From NCBI GenBank assembly GCA_016719645.1, contig JADJYS010000028.1, positions 62,001 through 126,000 on the forward strand: a DNA stretch of 64,000 bases, read 5' to 3'. Source of the DNA: a bacterium (GTDB taxonomy: Bacteria; Krumholzibacteriota; Krumholzibacteriia; LZORAL124-64-63). The position numbers and the translations under genes are program-made. Position 1 is the stretch's first letter; each line of letters opens with the position of its first letter. The notes under the pieces are model-generated. The model saw nothing but the letters and a program-made list of their open reading frames with translations. It ran no database searches and was not told the DNA's origin. Positions 50,599 to 60,282 of the stretch are shown here, in pieces.

Positions 50599-50630
50599 GC
50601 GGCGGCGCCGACCCTGGTCGGCGCCGCCGC
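50599..50630. repeat. 15-bp perfect inverted repeat between two co-directed genes
   Basis: GCGGCGGCGCCGACC at 50599-50613 and its exact complement at 50616-50630 are separated by CT. The GC-rich hairpin starts seven bases after the stop of the CBM9-like gene. There is no T-tract, so it may be an intrinsic-terminator-like or RNA-stabilising element that sets the ratio between upstream and downstream genes. Confidence 0.8.
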
Positions 50631-50656
50631 CGCGCAACCACGGAGGATGACCTGAC

Positions 50657-53323
50657 GTGAGCCGTACCGCCCGGGCGAAAACGATCCGACTGACGCTCGC
50701 GGTCCTGCTGCTGCTCGCCGCGGCGACGCAGGTGCAGGGCGGCACCACCGGCCGCATCGCCGGCCGCATCCTCGACGCCGAAGGCAAGCCCGTGGCGGCC
50801 GCCACCGTCGTGGTGGTCGGCACGCGCCTCGGCGCCTACACGGACGCCGAGGGGCAGTACAGCATCCTCAACGTGGCCCCGGGCGCCTACGACCTGAAGA
50901 TCACGCGCCTCGGCTTCGACCCGCTGACGATCCGCAACGTGACCGTGTCCTCGGACAACACGACCCGCCAGGACGTCAAGCTCGGCGAGACGACGCTCCG
51001 CGCGGCCGAAGTCGTGATCACCGCCGAGCGGCCGCCGGTGGAGCTGGCCATGACCAGCTCCCAGACCACGCTGACCAGCGAGGACATCGAGGCCCTGCCG
51101 GTGCAGGAGCTGAACGACGTCGTGAACCTGCAGGCGGGCGTGGTCGACGGGCACTTCCGCGGCGGGCGCACGGGCGAGGTCCAGTACCAGGTCGACGGCG
51201 TCAGCGTGAACAACGCCTTCGACAACAAGTCCATCGTCTCGGTCGACCGCTCGCTCCTGCAGGAGGTGCAGGTCATCAGCGGCACCTTCGACGCCGAGTA
51301 CGGCCAGGCCATGAGCGGCGTCGTGAACGCCGTGCTGAAGCAGGGGACCGAGGAGTTCGCCTGGAGCGGCGAGGCCTACACCGGCGGCTTCGTCTTCCCC
51401 GGCCGCGGCGACGACCGCCGCGCCGACGAGACGATCCACCCCACGGGCATCCTGAACTTCCAGGCGTCGGCCAGCGGGCCGACCCCGCTGCGCGACACGG
51501 TGTTCCTGGCCAGCGCCCGCCGCTCGATCTTCAACGACTACATCTACGCCACGCGGCGCTTCCTGCCCACCGACGACAACGACTTCGCGCGGTTCGAGTT
51601 CAACCCCTCCGGCGACAACGCGTCGGTCCCCCTGGGCTACAACCGGGAGTGGAGCGGCGTCTTCAAGCTGACCAACACCGCGTTCGCGGGCCTGAAGCTC
51701 AACTACCAGGCCCTGGTCGGCTGGAACGAGAGCCGCCGCACCAGCTGGGCCTACCGCTTCAACCCCGACGGGCTCTCGAAGCAGGACCGCTTCTCCATCA
51801 CCCACGGCCTGGACCTGACCCGCACCTTCGGCGATGCCACGTACCTCGACCTGAGCATCCGCGAGAACTTCGTCGAGTACGAGGACTTCGCCTTCGCCGA
51901 CGTCTACGACACCCGCTACGACGCGGGCGGCGGCGCCGAGGGCACCGTCAACTACGAGTACGGCGCCGTGGTGGAGGGCTACGACTTCACGCGCTTCTAC
52001 CAGAAGACCGACGACTGGGTGATCAAGAGCTCGCTGGTCAGCCAGGTCTCGCAGGAGCACCAGCTCAAGACGGGCTTCGAGGTCAGCGCGCCCGAGGTCC
52101 AGTACGGCACGCCCGGCCACCTGGTCTTCACCAGCGAGAGCGTCGACGGCGAGGTCGTCGAGCAGCTGACCCGCTACCTGAACCGGCCGCCGACCTTCCT
52201 GCCCGTGCAGACCTACCACCCGCGGATGGGGGCCGTCTTCCTGCAGGACCAGGCCGAGTACCCCGACATCACGGTGCGCGCCGGCCTGCGCCTGGAGTAC
52301 TTCGACGCGAACTCGACCATCCCCAGCGACCTCGCCAACCCGGCGAACGCGATCGAGGGGGCCCCGCTCTCGCACCCGCAGGACACGACCGTCAAGATGG
52401 CCGTCTCCCCGCGCATCGGCGTCGCCTACCCCATCGAGGACTACGCGGCCATCCACTTCGCGTACGGCCACTTCCGGCAGTTCCCGGCCATCGGCACCAT
52501 GTTCAACAACGCGAACTACGACGTCGTGGCCAACCTGCAGGCGGGCGACGAGTCCCGCATCGGCGTGCTCGGCAACCCCGACGTGCGGCCCGAGACGACC
52601 GTCCAGTACGAGATCGGCTACAAGCACGCCGTCAACCAGGACTTCGGCTTCGAGGTGACGACCTTCTACAAGGACATCCGCGACCTGCTGGGCGTGGAGT
52701 TCGTCGACACCTACATGGGCGTGCCCTACGCCCGGCTGACCAACGTCGACTTCGGCAACGTCTTCGGCGTGACCGTCGGCATCGACCACCGCCGCCTCGG
52801 TCCGGCCAGCGTCTCGCTCGACTACACCTGGCAGCGGGCGATGGGCAACTCCAGCGACCCCTACGAGACCTTCACGCGGGCGACCAACGGCGAGGACGCC
52901 AACCCGCGCCTGGTGCCCTTCAACTGGGACCAGCGCCACACGCTGAACGTGACGGCCTCGCTGGCCGCGGCCGAGGACCTCGACGTGAGCGCCGTGGTGC
53001 GCCTGGTCAGCGGGCAGCCCTACACGCCGGTGATCGAGCGCGGGCACGGCAGCGGCCTGGACACCAACTCCGCCACCAAGCCGACCGGCATGATCGTGGA
53101 CCTGCGCGCGGAGAGGCGCCTCGGCGCCGGGGCCAGCGCCTTCCTGCGCGTCTTCAACGCGTTCGACACCCGGTACTTCAACGGCTCGATCTTCGCCGAC
53201 ACCGGCAGTCCCTACTACTCGCGCTTCTCCGACCTGGACCGCGCCATCCTCGCGGATCCGACGCGGTTCTACCCGCCGCGGCGCATCGAGATCGGCGTCA
53301 GGATCACCGGAGGTCTGCTGTGA
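50657..53323 (+). CDS. TonB-dependent outer-membrane receptor
   Basis: This 888-aa receptor has a signal peptide, then a carboxypeptidase-regulatory-like beta-sandwich (about 28-115: GRIAGRILDAEGKPVAAATV, APGAYDLKITRLGFDPLTIR). A plug domain follows (SEDIEALPVQELNDVVNLQA, TGEVQYQVDGVSVNN), then a beta-barrel to the C-terminus. It probably imports glucan oligosaccharides across the outer membrane using the ExbBD/TonB operon at 28-31 kb. The start is GTG behind ACGGAGG. It overlaps the next gene by one base (TGATG). Confidence 0.92.
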   Translation: MSRTARAKTIRLTLAVLLLLAAATQVQGGTTGRIAGRILDAEGKPVAAATVVVVGTRLGAYTDAEGQYSILNVAPGAYDLKITRLGFDPLTIRNVTVSSDNTTRQDVKLGETTLRAAEVVITAERPPVELAMTSSQTTLTSEDIEALPVQELNDVVNLQAGVVDGHFRGGRTGEVQYQVDGVSVNNAFDNKSIVSVDRSLLQEVQVISGTFDAEYGQAMSGVVNAVLKQGTEEFAWSGEAYTGGFVFPGRGDDRRADETIHPTGILNFQASASGPTPLRDTVFLASARRSIFNDYIYATRRFLPTDDNDFARFEFNPSGDNASVPLGYNREWSGVFKLTNTAFAGLKLNYQALVGWNESRRTSWAYRFNPDGLSKQDRFSITHGLDLTRTFGDATYLDLSIRENFVEYEDFAFADVYDTRYDAGGGAEGTVNYEYGAVVEGYDFTRFYQKTDDWVIKSSLVSQVSQEHQLKTGFEVSAPEVQYGTPGHLVFTSESVDGEVVEQLTRYLNRPPTFLPVQTYHPRMGAVFLQDQAEYPDITVRAGLRLEYFDANSTIPSDLANPANAIEGAPLSHPQDTTVKMAVSPRIGVAYPIEDYAAIHFAYGHFRQFPAIGTMFNNANYDVVANLQAGDESRIGVLGNPDVRPETTVQYEIGYKHAVNQDFGFEVTTFYKDIRDLLGVEFVDTYMGVPYARLTNVDFGNVFGVTVGIDHRRLGPASVSLDYTWQRAMGNSSDPYETFTRATNGEDANPRLVPFNWDQRHTLNVTASLAAAEDLDVSAVVRLVSGQPYTPVIERGHGSGLDTNSATKPTGMIVDLRAERRLGAGASAFLRVFNAFDTRYFNGSIFADTGSPYYSRFSDLDRAILADPTRFYPPRRIEIGVRITGGLL

Positions 53324-56300
53324 TGCGCGAACGGAGGCTCCGCAGCATGTTCAGACCCGCCGCCGCGGCCCTCGCGGTCCTGGCCCTCGCCCTGGCGGCC
53401 GCCGCCGACGTGCCCACGCCCGTGCCGCAGGAGCAGCGCGGCCGGCACACGCTGGAGCGCTCGGGCCAGCACGACGCCAACAACATCCGCACCATCTTCT
53501 GGAACTACGGCATGGTGGGCGACTACCCGGCGAACCCGTCCAACGTCGACCTGAGCGTGTTCCACTCGGCCGAGGTGCCCAAGGGCAGCGGCATGAACTA
53601 CAGCGACGGCATCACGCCGTTCGTGCTGACGAAGATCGTGCAGGGCAACGGCGTCGAGTCGTACATCATGGAGACCGGCTTCCGCGAGCGGCAGGGCATC
53701 AGCCCCTACACCAACCGCATGATGCGCTTCGAGCCGCGCCCGGGCTACCTGCAGTCGGACCCCGCGCTCAACTCCGGGCTCTCGCCGGCCATCAGCAACG
53801 ACCCGCGCACCTGGCCCGCCTCCTGGCCCGACCGCCTCGACGACCCGACCGACCCGGGCTGGCCCGGCAGCTGGAACGGCTACTTCGGCAAGCAGGTCGT
53901 CGCCGACCAGGAGAGCTACGTCGTCCTGGACGACGACTACTACGACGCCTGGTACTTCTTCCCCGACGCCCGCGACTCCACGCGCAACGGCCTGGGCCTG
54001 CGCCTCGAGGTCCGCGGCTTCCAGTGGGCCAACCCGCAGGCCCGCAACGTGATCTTCTGGCACTACGACATCACGAACGAGGGCACCACCGACTACGACG
54101 ACAACGTCGTGTTCGGCCTCTACATGGACTCCGGCGTGGGCGGCTCGGCCCTTTCCTGCGACGGCATCTACGAGTCCGACGACGACAACGCCTACTTCGA
54201 CCGCACCTTCGACGACCAGATCCTCAACCTGGTCTACACCTGGGACCGCTACGGCCACGGCCGCGACCTCAGCAGCGCCTGCGCCCGCACCGGCTACCTG
54301 GGCTACGCCTTCATGGAGACCCCGGGCAACGCCCTGGACATCCTGGACAACGACGAGGACGGCTTCGTCGACGAGCGGCGCGAGGGCGGCCCCGGCGCGC
54401 TGATCGTCGGCCAGGACGCCATCGCCGCCCACGTCGCCGCGAACTACGACCTGGCCCGCTTCGAGATCACCTACGGCCCGCTGGTCGAGATGCCGGCCTA
54501 CGTCGAGGGGCTGTGGTGGACGGGCGACGAGGACCTGGACTGGGTCGCCGACAACCACGACGTCGGCGCCGACGGCCTCGACGACACCGGCGACGAGGGC
54601 GAGCGCGACGGCATCCCGACCGAGGGCGAGCCCAACTTCGACGGCACCGACCTCAACGAGTCCGATCAGATCGGCCTGACCGGCTTCCGGATCAACCGCA
54701 TCCGCGCCGGGCAGGGCAACCCCGACCAGACGACCGACGGCATCGTCTTCTTCACCAACAGCGACGACTGGCCGCGGCGCCTGTACGAGCAGTTCACCGA
54801 TCCCGACCCGGAGGTGCGCTTCGGCGAGCCGCTGGCCTCCAACTACAACATCGGCTTCTTCTTCGCCTCGGGCCCCTTCAAGCTGCGCGCCGGCCAGACC
54901 GAGCGCTTCAGCCTGGCCCTGGCCTACGGCGCCGACCTGGAGGAGCTGCGCCGCGGCGTGCGCACCGTGCAGCGCATCTACGACGCCAACTACCGCTTCG
55001 CGGTGCCGCCGCAGCTGCCGACCCTGACCGCGGAGTCCGGCGACGGCTTCGTCCGCCTCTCCTGGGACGACGTCTCCGAAAGCGGCGCCGACCCGGTGAC
55101 GGGCGAGTTCGACTTCGAGGGCTACCGCATCTACCGCTCCACCGACCCGGACTTCGTCGACCCCCAGGTGATCACCACCGGCACGGGCAGCGGCCCCCTC
55201 GGCAACGGCCGGCCCATCGCCCAGTTCGACCTCGACAACGGGCGCAGCGGCTTCTCGACCCAGATCGTGGACGGCGTCGCCTACTACCTCGGCACCGACA
55301 GCGGCCTCACCCACAACTGGACCGACTACAGCGTGACCAACGGCCAGCGCTACTACTACGCGGTGACGGCCTACGACTACGGTTCCGAGGCGTTCGACTT
55401 CTACCCTTCCGAGAACGCCATCGCTCCCTCGCGGACCCCGCGAGGAGGGCTCGTGTTGCCGCCCAACGTGGTGGACGTGCGGCCCAATCCACGCGCACTG
55501 GGGTACGTGCCCGCGACAGCGGACACGGCCACTCAGGTGGCCGGGCGCGGCTTCGGCTCCGTCTCCGTCGCGATCCTGAACTCGGACATCGTCCCCGACG
55601 GGCACCTGTTCAAGATCCGCTTCGCGACCCCGTCGCCGGACAGCCTGCGCGCCACGTCCTACGCGCTGGTCGACAGCACCACCGGCGAGGTCCTGTTCAC
55701 CAGCGGCTCGGACTTCGACGCCATGGGCGTCGGGCAGGTCGGCGCCGGCATGATGCCCCTGATCAGTTCGTCCCGGGCCGTCAAGCCCGACACGCTGCGC
55801 ACGGGCTTCGCCGACGGCGCCGCCACCGACGCCCGCCTCTCGGTCCTCTACCAGATCGTGCTGCCGATCAACCGCCTGCGGCCGGGCTTCCCCGACGACA
55901 TCGTGATCCGCTTCGCCGACGCGGTCGCCGACACCTCGATCGCGATGCCGTTCTGGCCGGCGCGGCCCGCCAAGTTCACGGTCGCGGCGCTGACCGCCGA
56001 CGGCGAGCTGCCGCTGAACTTCCGCTTCCGCGACATCGACGGCGACGGCACGCTCAGCCACGCGAACGACATCGTCGACGTGGTGACCTACCTGCCGGGC
56101 CAGCCGACCGCGCCGCAGGTGACCTGGCGCTTCCAGCTGGCGGCGGGCTCCCCCGCCCCGACGTCGCCCCCCGGCGCCGGCGACGAGTTCACGCTGCGCC
56201 TGAACCGCCCCTTCGCGGCCGACGACGTCTTCGTCTTCACGACGACGGGCTCGCACATCGACGAGGCGGCCGCGCGCGTCGGCTTCGCGCCGTACGTCGT

Positions 56301-56592
56301 GCCGAACCCCTACATCGGCTCGGCGAGCTTCGAGCCGGAGCGCTACGCGGTCTCGGGCCGCGGCGAGCGCCGCCTCGAGTTCCGCGGCCTGACGTCCAGC
56401 TGCACGATCCGGATCTACAACGTCCGCGGCGAGCTGGTCGACACGCTGCGCAACGAGGATTCGCTGGACGGCTACGTGGCCTGGAACCTGCGGACCAAGG
56501 ACAACCTCGACGTCGCGCCGGGCCTGTACATCTACCACGTCCGCACCGACGACGCGCAGGAATACACGGGCAAATTCGCGGTCATCAAATGA
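53323..56592 (+). CDS. Large secreted protein with fibronectin-III and C-terminal sorting domains
   Basis: This 1089-aa exported protein has a signal peptide (AAAALAVLALALAAAADVPT) and a long N-terminal region of unknown fold (about 30-560) rich in Asp and aromatic residues, including a calcium-loop-like DILDNDEDGFVDERREGG. A fibronectin type III-like domain follows (about 565-700: FVRLSWDDVSE, EGYRIYRSTDPDF, YYYAVTAYDYGSE). The C-terminus is a FlgD-like domain (SSCTIRIYNVRGELVDTLRN ... GLYIYHVRTDD). Its position directly after the receptor suggests a surface partner. Enzymatic function unknown. Confidence 0.8.
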   Translation: MRERRLRSMFRPAAAALAVLALALAAAADVPTPVPQEQRGRHTLERSGQHDANNIRTIFWNYGMVGDYPANPSNVDLSVFHSAEVPKGSGMNYSDGITPFVLTKIVQGNGVESYIMETGFRERQGISPYTNRMMRFEPRPGYLQSDPALNSGLSPAISNDPRTWPASWPDRLDDPTDPGWPGSWNGYFGKQVVADQESYVVLDDDYYDAWYFFPDARDSTRNGLGLRLEVRGFQWANPQARNVIFWHYDITNEGTTDYDDNVVFGLYMDSGVGGSALSCDGIYESDDDNAYFDRTFDDQILNLVYTWDRYGHGRDLSSACARTGYLGYAFMETPGNALDILDNDEDGFVDERREGGPGALIVGQDAIAAHVAANYDLARFEITYGPLVEMPAYVEGLWWTGDEDLDWVADNHDVGADGLDDTGDEGERDGIPTEGEPNFDGTDLNESDQIGLTGFRINRIRAGQGNPDQTTDGIVFFTNSDDWPRRLYEQFTDPDPEVRFGEPLASNYNIGFFFASGPFKLRAGQTERFSLALAYGADLEELRRGVRTVQRIYDANYRFAVPPQLPTLTAESGDGFVRLSWDDVSESGADPVTGEFDFEGYRIYRSTDPDFVDPQVITTGTGSGPLGNGRPIAQFDLDNGRSGFSTQIVDGVAYYLGTDSGLTHNWTDYSVTNGQRYYYAVTAYDYGSEAFDFYPSENAIAPSRTPRGGLVLPPNVVDVRPNPRALGYVPATADTATQVAGRGFGSVSVAILNSDIVPDGHLFKIRFATPSPDSLRATSYALVDSTTGEVLFTSGSDFDAMGVGQVGAGMMPLISSSRAVKPDTLRTGFADGAATDARLSVLYQIVLPINRLRPGFPDDIVIRFADAVADTSIAMPFWPARPAKFTVAALTADGELPLNFRFRDIDGDGTLSHANDIVDVVTYLPGQPTAPQVTWRFQLAAGSPAPTSPPGAGDEFTLRLNRPFAADDVFVFTTTGSHIDEAAARVGFAPYVVPNPYIGSASFEPERYAVSGRGERRLEFRGLTSSCTIRIYNVRGELVDTLRNEDSLDGYVAWNLRTKDNLDVAPGLYIYHVRTDDAQEYTGKFAVIK

Positions 56593-56606
56593 GCGCGAGG
56601 AGAGAC

Positions 56607-57608
56607 ATGAAGCGAGCGGCGCTTGTACTGCTGACGGTGCTCCTGAGCGGCCAGGCCATGGCCCAGTCGAAGGTCGGCACGACCATCGGCCAGTTCCTGC
56701 GCATCGAGCCCGGGGCCCGCCACGCCGGCATGGGCAACGCCGGCGTCGGCCTGGCCGGCGGCGTCGAGGCGGTCTACTTCAACACCGGCGCCATCGGCCT
56801 GCCGGAGTCGGCCGAGATCCAGTTCACGCACAGCTTCTGGTTCGCGGACATCAGCTACGACTACGCCGCGGCGCTGCTGCCGGTCGGCGGCGGCAACCTG
56901 TTCGCCAGCATCACCTCGCTGAAGTCCGGCGAGATCGACGTGCGCACCGTCGACGAGCCCCAGGGCACGGGCGAGAAGTTCAACGTGGGCAACGCCGCGC
57001 TCGGCCTGGGCTACGGCCGCCGGGTCACCAGCCGCTTCACCGCCGGCATCCAGCTGAACTACGTGAACGAGCGGGTCTGGCACACCTCGACCAACGTGCT
57101 GACCTTCAACGCGGGCACCCACTACCGGCTGACCGAGGACGGGACCAGCCTGGGCTTCTGCCTGACGAACATCGGCACGCAGGGCCGCTACTCGGGCCGC
57201 GACCTCGCCATCCAGTACGACGAGGACCCCGATACCCACGGCGACAACAGCGCCCTGCCCGGCGAGCAGTCCACCGACCGCTTCCCGGTGCCGATCCAGT
57301 TCCGCCTGGGCGTCAGCGTCCCGTACTGCCTCGACGACGACAACCGGCTGCTGTTCGTCTGCGACGCCCTGCACCCGAACGACAACACCGAGAGCGTCAA
57401 CCTGGGCGCCGAATGGGCCTGGCGCGAGCTGTTCGCGCTGCGCCTGGGCTACCAGACGCTGTTCCAGGAGGATTCGGAGCAGGGCCTGACCGGCGGCTTC
57501 GGCGTCGGCGGCGACCTCGGCGCGCACCGTTACCAGTTCGACTACGCCTGGGCGAGCCACGAGTACCTCGAGGCCACGCACCGGATGACGTTCCTGATCA
57601 AGTTCTAG
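56607..57608 (+). CDS. PorV/UPF0164-like outer-membrane protein
   Basis: This 333-aa beta-barrel-type protein has a signal peptide (LVLLTVLLSGQAMAQ). The family opening FLRIEPGARHAGMGNAGVGL with AVYFNTGAIGL is the hallmark of PorV-type proteins. PorV acts with the type IX system in Bacteroidota to shuttle sorted proteins to the surface. Here the neighbours on both sides carry C-terminal sorting domains. GAGGAGAG precedes the ATG. Barrel strands continue to the C-terminal HRMTFLIKF. Confidence 0.85.
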   Translation: MKRAALVLLTVLLSGQAMAQSKVGTTIGQFLRIEPGARHAGMGNAGVGLAGGVEAVYFNTGAIGLPESAEIQFTHSFWFADISYDYAAALLPVGGGNLFASITSLKSGEIDVRTVDEPQGTGEKFNVGNAALGLGYGRRVTSRFTAGIQLNYVNERVWHTSTNVLTFNAGTHYRLTEDGTSLGFCLTNIGTQGRYSGRDLAIQYDEDPDTHGDNSALPGEQSTDRFPVPIQFRLGVSVPYCLDDDNRLLFVCDALHPNDNTESVNLGAEWAWRELFALRLGYQTLFQEDSEQGLTGGFGVGGDLGAHRYQFDYAWASHEYLEATHRMTFLIKF

Positions 57609-57631
57609 CCCTGCAGCCCGGAGGAGCGGAC

Positions 57632-59254
57632 ATGAGGACCAACAGGCAGCGCGATCCCGGTCGCCGGCACGGCCTGGCCGCGGCGTTCGTCGCCGCGCTG
57701 GCCGCGGCCGTCCTGCTGGGGCCCGTCCCCGCCGCCCGGGCCCTGACCACCACGGCGCTGCTGGACACCCTGCAGCACACCGCCTTCGACTACTTCTGGG
57801 AAGAGGCCAGCACGGGCTCCGGCCTGATCAAGGACGGCAGCCAGGACTGGTCGGTGTGCAGCATCGCCGCCCAGGGCTTCGGCTACTCCGCCTACTGCGT
57901 CGCCGTCGACCACGGCTGGGTGACCCGCGAGGCGGCCCGCGACCGCATCATCCGCGGGCTGGAGAAGCTCTGGAGCGTGCCCCAGGGCACCGCCGCGACC
58001 AACGTCAACGGCTACAAGGGCTTCTTCTACCACTTCCTGGACCTGAACACGGGCGTCCGCACCTGGGACTGCGAGCTGTCGTCGATCGACACGGCGCTGC
58101 TGATCGCCGGCATCCTCGACGCCAAGGAGTACTTCGACGCCCCGAACGAGCCCGAAACCCACCTGCGCGCCCTCGCCGACTCCATCTACTACCGCGTGGA
58201 CTGGGATTTCATGCGCAACGGCGGCAACGGCATCCGCATGGGCTGGAAGCCGGGAACGGGCTTCTCCGGCTTCGGCGACTGGACCGGCTACAACGAGGCG
58301 ATGATCCTCTACATCCTGGCCATCGGCTCGCCCACCCACCCGGTGCCCGCCTGGACGTGGTATCATTGGACGCTCGGCTACTGGTGGGGAACCCAGTACG
58401 GGCAGACGTACGTGATCTTCCCCCCCCTCTTCGGCCACCAGTACAGCCATTGCTGGATCGATTTCCGTCACATCCAGGACACCTACATGCGCAACAAGGG
58501 CATCACCTACCACGAGAACTCCCGCCGGGCGACCCTGGCCGCGCGCGAGTACTGCATCGCCAACCCGGGCGGCTGGGTCGGCTACGCGGGCGATGTCTGG
58601 GGCCTGACCGCCTCGATCGACCCCGACGGCTACGTGGCCCACGGCGCCCCCCCGGGCCAGAGCGACAACGGCACGATCTCCCCGACGGCCGCCGGCGGCT
58701 CGATCGCCTTCGCGCCGGAGATCGTCATCCCCACGCTGCACAAGTTCTGGGACTCCTTCCGCCTGGCGCTGTGGGGCGAGTACGGCTTCAAGGACGCCTT
58801 CAACCTGTCGCGCTTCTGGTGGGCGCAGGACTACCTGGGCATCGACCAGGGCCCCATCATCATGATGATCGAGAACTACCGGACCGGGTCGATCTGGGAG
58901 CGCTTCGGCGGCAACCCCGACGTCTGCCGCGGCCTGGAGCTGGCCGGCTTCACGCCCGCGACGGCCGTCGCCGTGGAGGACGGGGCCGCCGCCGGCCTCG
59001 AACTCGGCCAGAACTCGCCGAACCCCTGCCAGGGCACCACGACCGTCGCCTACAGCCTGGCGCAGCCGGGCCGCGTCGCGCTCAACGTGTACGACGCCCG
59101 CGGCAGGCTGGTCCGCAACTACGTCGACGAATCGCAGGACAAAGGGGGGCACCAGGTCGTCCTCGACTTCGAGGGTCTGCCCAGCGGTGCCTATTTCTAC
59201 TCCCTGGAGTCCGACCGGGAGAAGGTCTGGAAGCGTTGCATCCTGGTGCGCTGA
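57632..59254 (+). CDS. Secreted glucanase, PF10091/GH144 type, with C-terminal sorting domain
   Basis: This 540-aa enzyme is a paralogue of the lipoprotein at 33603, with the same blocks: FDYFWEEASTGSGL, GYKGFFYHFLDLNTG, YNEAMILYILAIGSPTHPV, PLFGHQYSHCWIDFRH and ENSRRATLAAREYCIANPGG. It has an ordinary signal peptide ending in PAARA. About 80 residues at the C-terminus (LGQNSPNPCQGTTTVAYSLA ... GAYFYSLESD) form a FlgD-like sorting domain absent from the paralogue. It is therefore probably exported to or beyond the outer surface, while the paralogue stays as a lipoprotein. Confidence 0.87.
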   Translation: MRTNRQRDPGRRHGLAAAFVAALAAAVLLGPVPAARALTTTALLDTLQHTAFDYFWEEASTGSGLIKDGSQDWSVCSIAAQGFGYSAYCVAVDHGWVTREAARDRIIRGLEKLWSVPQGTAATNVNGYKGFFYHFLDLNTGVRTWDCELSSIDTALLIAGILDAKEYFDAPNEPETHLRALADSIYYRVDWDFMRNGGNGIRMGWKPGTGFSGFGDWTGYNEAMILYILAIGSPTHPVPAWTWYHWTLGYWWGTQYGQTYVIFPPLFGHQYSHCWIDFRHIQDTYMRNKGITYHENSRRATLAAREYCIANPGGWVGYAGDVWGLTASIDPDGYVAHGAPPGQSDNGTISPTAAGGSIAFAPEIVIPTLHKFWDSFRLALWGEYGFKDAFNLSRFWWAQDYLGIDQGPIIMMIENYRTGSIWERFGGNPDVCRGLELAGFTPATAVAVEDGAAAGLELGQNSPNPCQGTTTVAYSLAQPGRVALNVYDARGRLVRNYVDESQDKGGHQVVLDFEGLPSGAYFYSLESDREKVWKRCILVR

Positions 59255-59365
59255 GAGGAAGCCGCCGCCGGGTTGCGTCAAGAGAGGAGGCGATGCAGCA
59301 AGCTACGGAATGACAAGGATCCGACCGAGTTAGCGTACGAACGATCAACAACAGGGAGACTCATC

Positions 59366-60152
59366 ATGAAGACGACTCACAAGCTCATGCTGCTGGCGCT
59401 GCTGCTGGCCATCTCGTCGGTGGCCCTGGCCACCACCGTGCCCAACGGCGCCGTGATCACCGACGCGGATCTGGAACGACTGCCCCCTGGGCACCGTCAC
59501 CAGCACCAACAACTACGGCACCCTGGTCTCCATCAACGAGCAGAAGGTCATGTGCGGCGCGGGCTGGGGCAGCCGCCACAACTGGCGCTTCGCCGACGGC
59601 GGCATCGCCCAGAACTTCGCCAACGGCGACGGCTTCAGCTACAGCTGCGACCTGACCATCAGCGGCACCGGCGAGGCCGAGGCCACGCTGGCCATCGCTC
59701 CTTGGTGGTCCCAGGCCGTGGGCGGAGCCTTCAACTTCCGCACCAACGACGGCGAGATCGCCTGCTTCGGCGGCCGGCTGCCCTTCTACTCCTTCACCGG
59801 CTCGCAGGGCCTGCACTACGTCAAGGGCGAGACCGTGCACGCCGAAGTCGTGTACCTGCCCAACGGCCTCAACGCCCTCTCCCCGGCGACGATCGAGTAC
59901 AAGGTCACCATCGGCGGCACGCCGTACACCAGCGGCGCGCTGGCCTTCGACATCGGCAACCCCGCCGAGCCTTACGGCACCTGGGGCATGCTGGACAACG
60001 CCCAGGTCGGCGGCGACTTCCTGCAGTTCCTGCAGCAGGGCGACCTGAACGGCTACGTCCAGGTCGACTGGGCGAACATCACGTTCGAGGACCTGGGCAC
60101 CGTCGCCAACGAGGACATGACCTGGGGCAACGTGAAGACGCTGTACCGGTGA
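59366..60152 (+). CDS. Secreted beta-rich protein of unknown function, frameshifted
   Basis: A signal peptide (LMLLALLLAISSVALA) leads into NGAVITDA. One extra G at 59467-59468 then breaks the frame. Removing it gives IWNDCPLGTVTSTNNYGTLV and an open frame to 60152, about 261 aa in all. The mature part is rich in Gly, Thr and aromatic residues (GQVVLAIAP-like WWSQAVGGAFNFRTNDGEIA, FDIGNPAEPYGTWGML) and looks like a jelly-roll of the lectin or carbohydrate-binding kind, but I cannot name a family. It follows the glucanase by 111 bp and may serve the same substrate. Confidence 0.6.
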
Positions 60153-60183
60153 TCTCCGACACTTGACTTCCGCTCTTCACGGG

Positions 60184-60204
60184 AGACCCGGCGCAAGCGG
60201 GTCT
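60184..60204 (+). terminator. Terminator-like hairpin after the secreted-protein gene
   Basis: AGACCCG at 60184-60190 pairs with CGGGTCT at 60198-60204 around a seven-base loop, followed by TCCGTTTGG. It lies 31 bases after the stop. The T-tract is poor, so efficiency is uncertain. Confidence 0.45.
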
Positions 60205-60282
60205 TCCGTTTGGGGGGCGGGCCTTGCCGCCGCCCCGGCGGTGCGTTAACGTTCGCCCACCGAAGGCCCAGGGAGGGATGTC

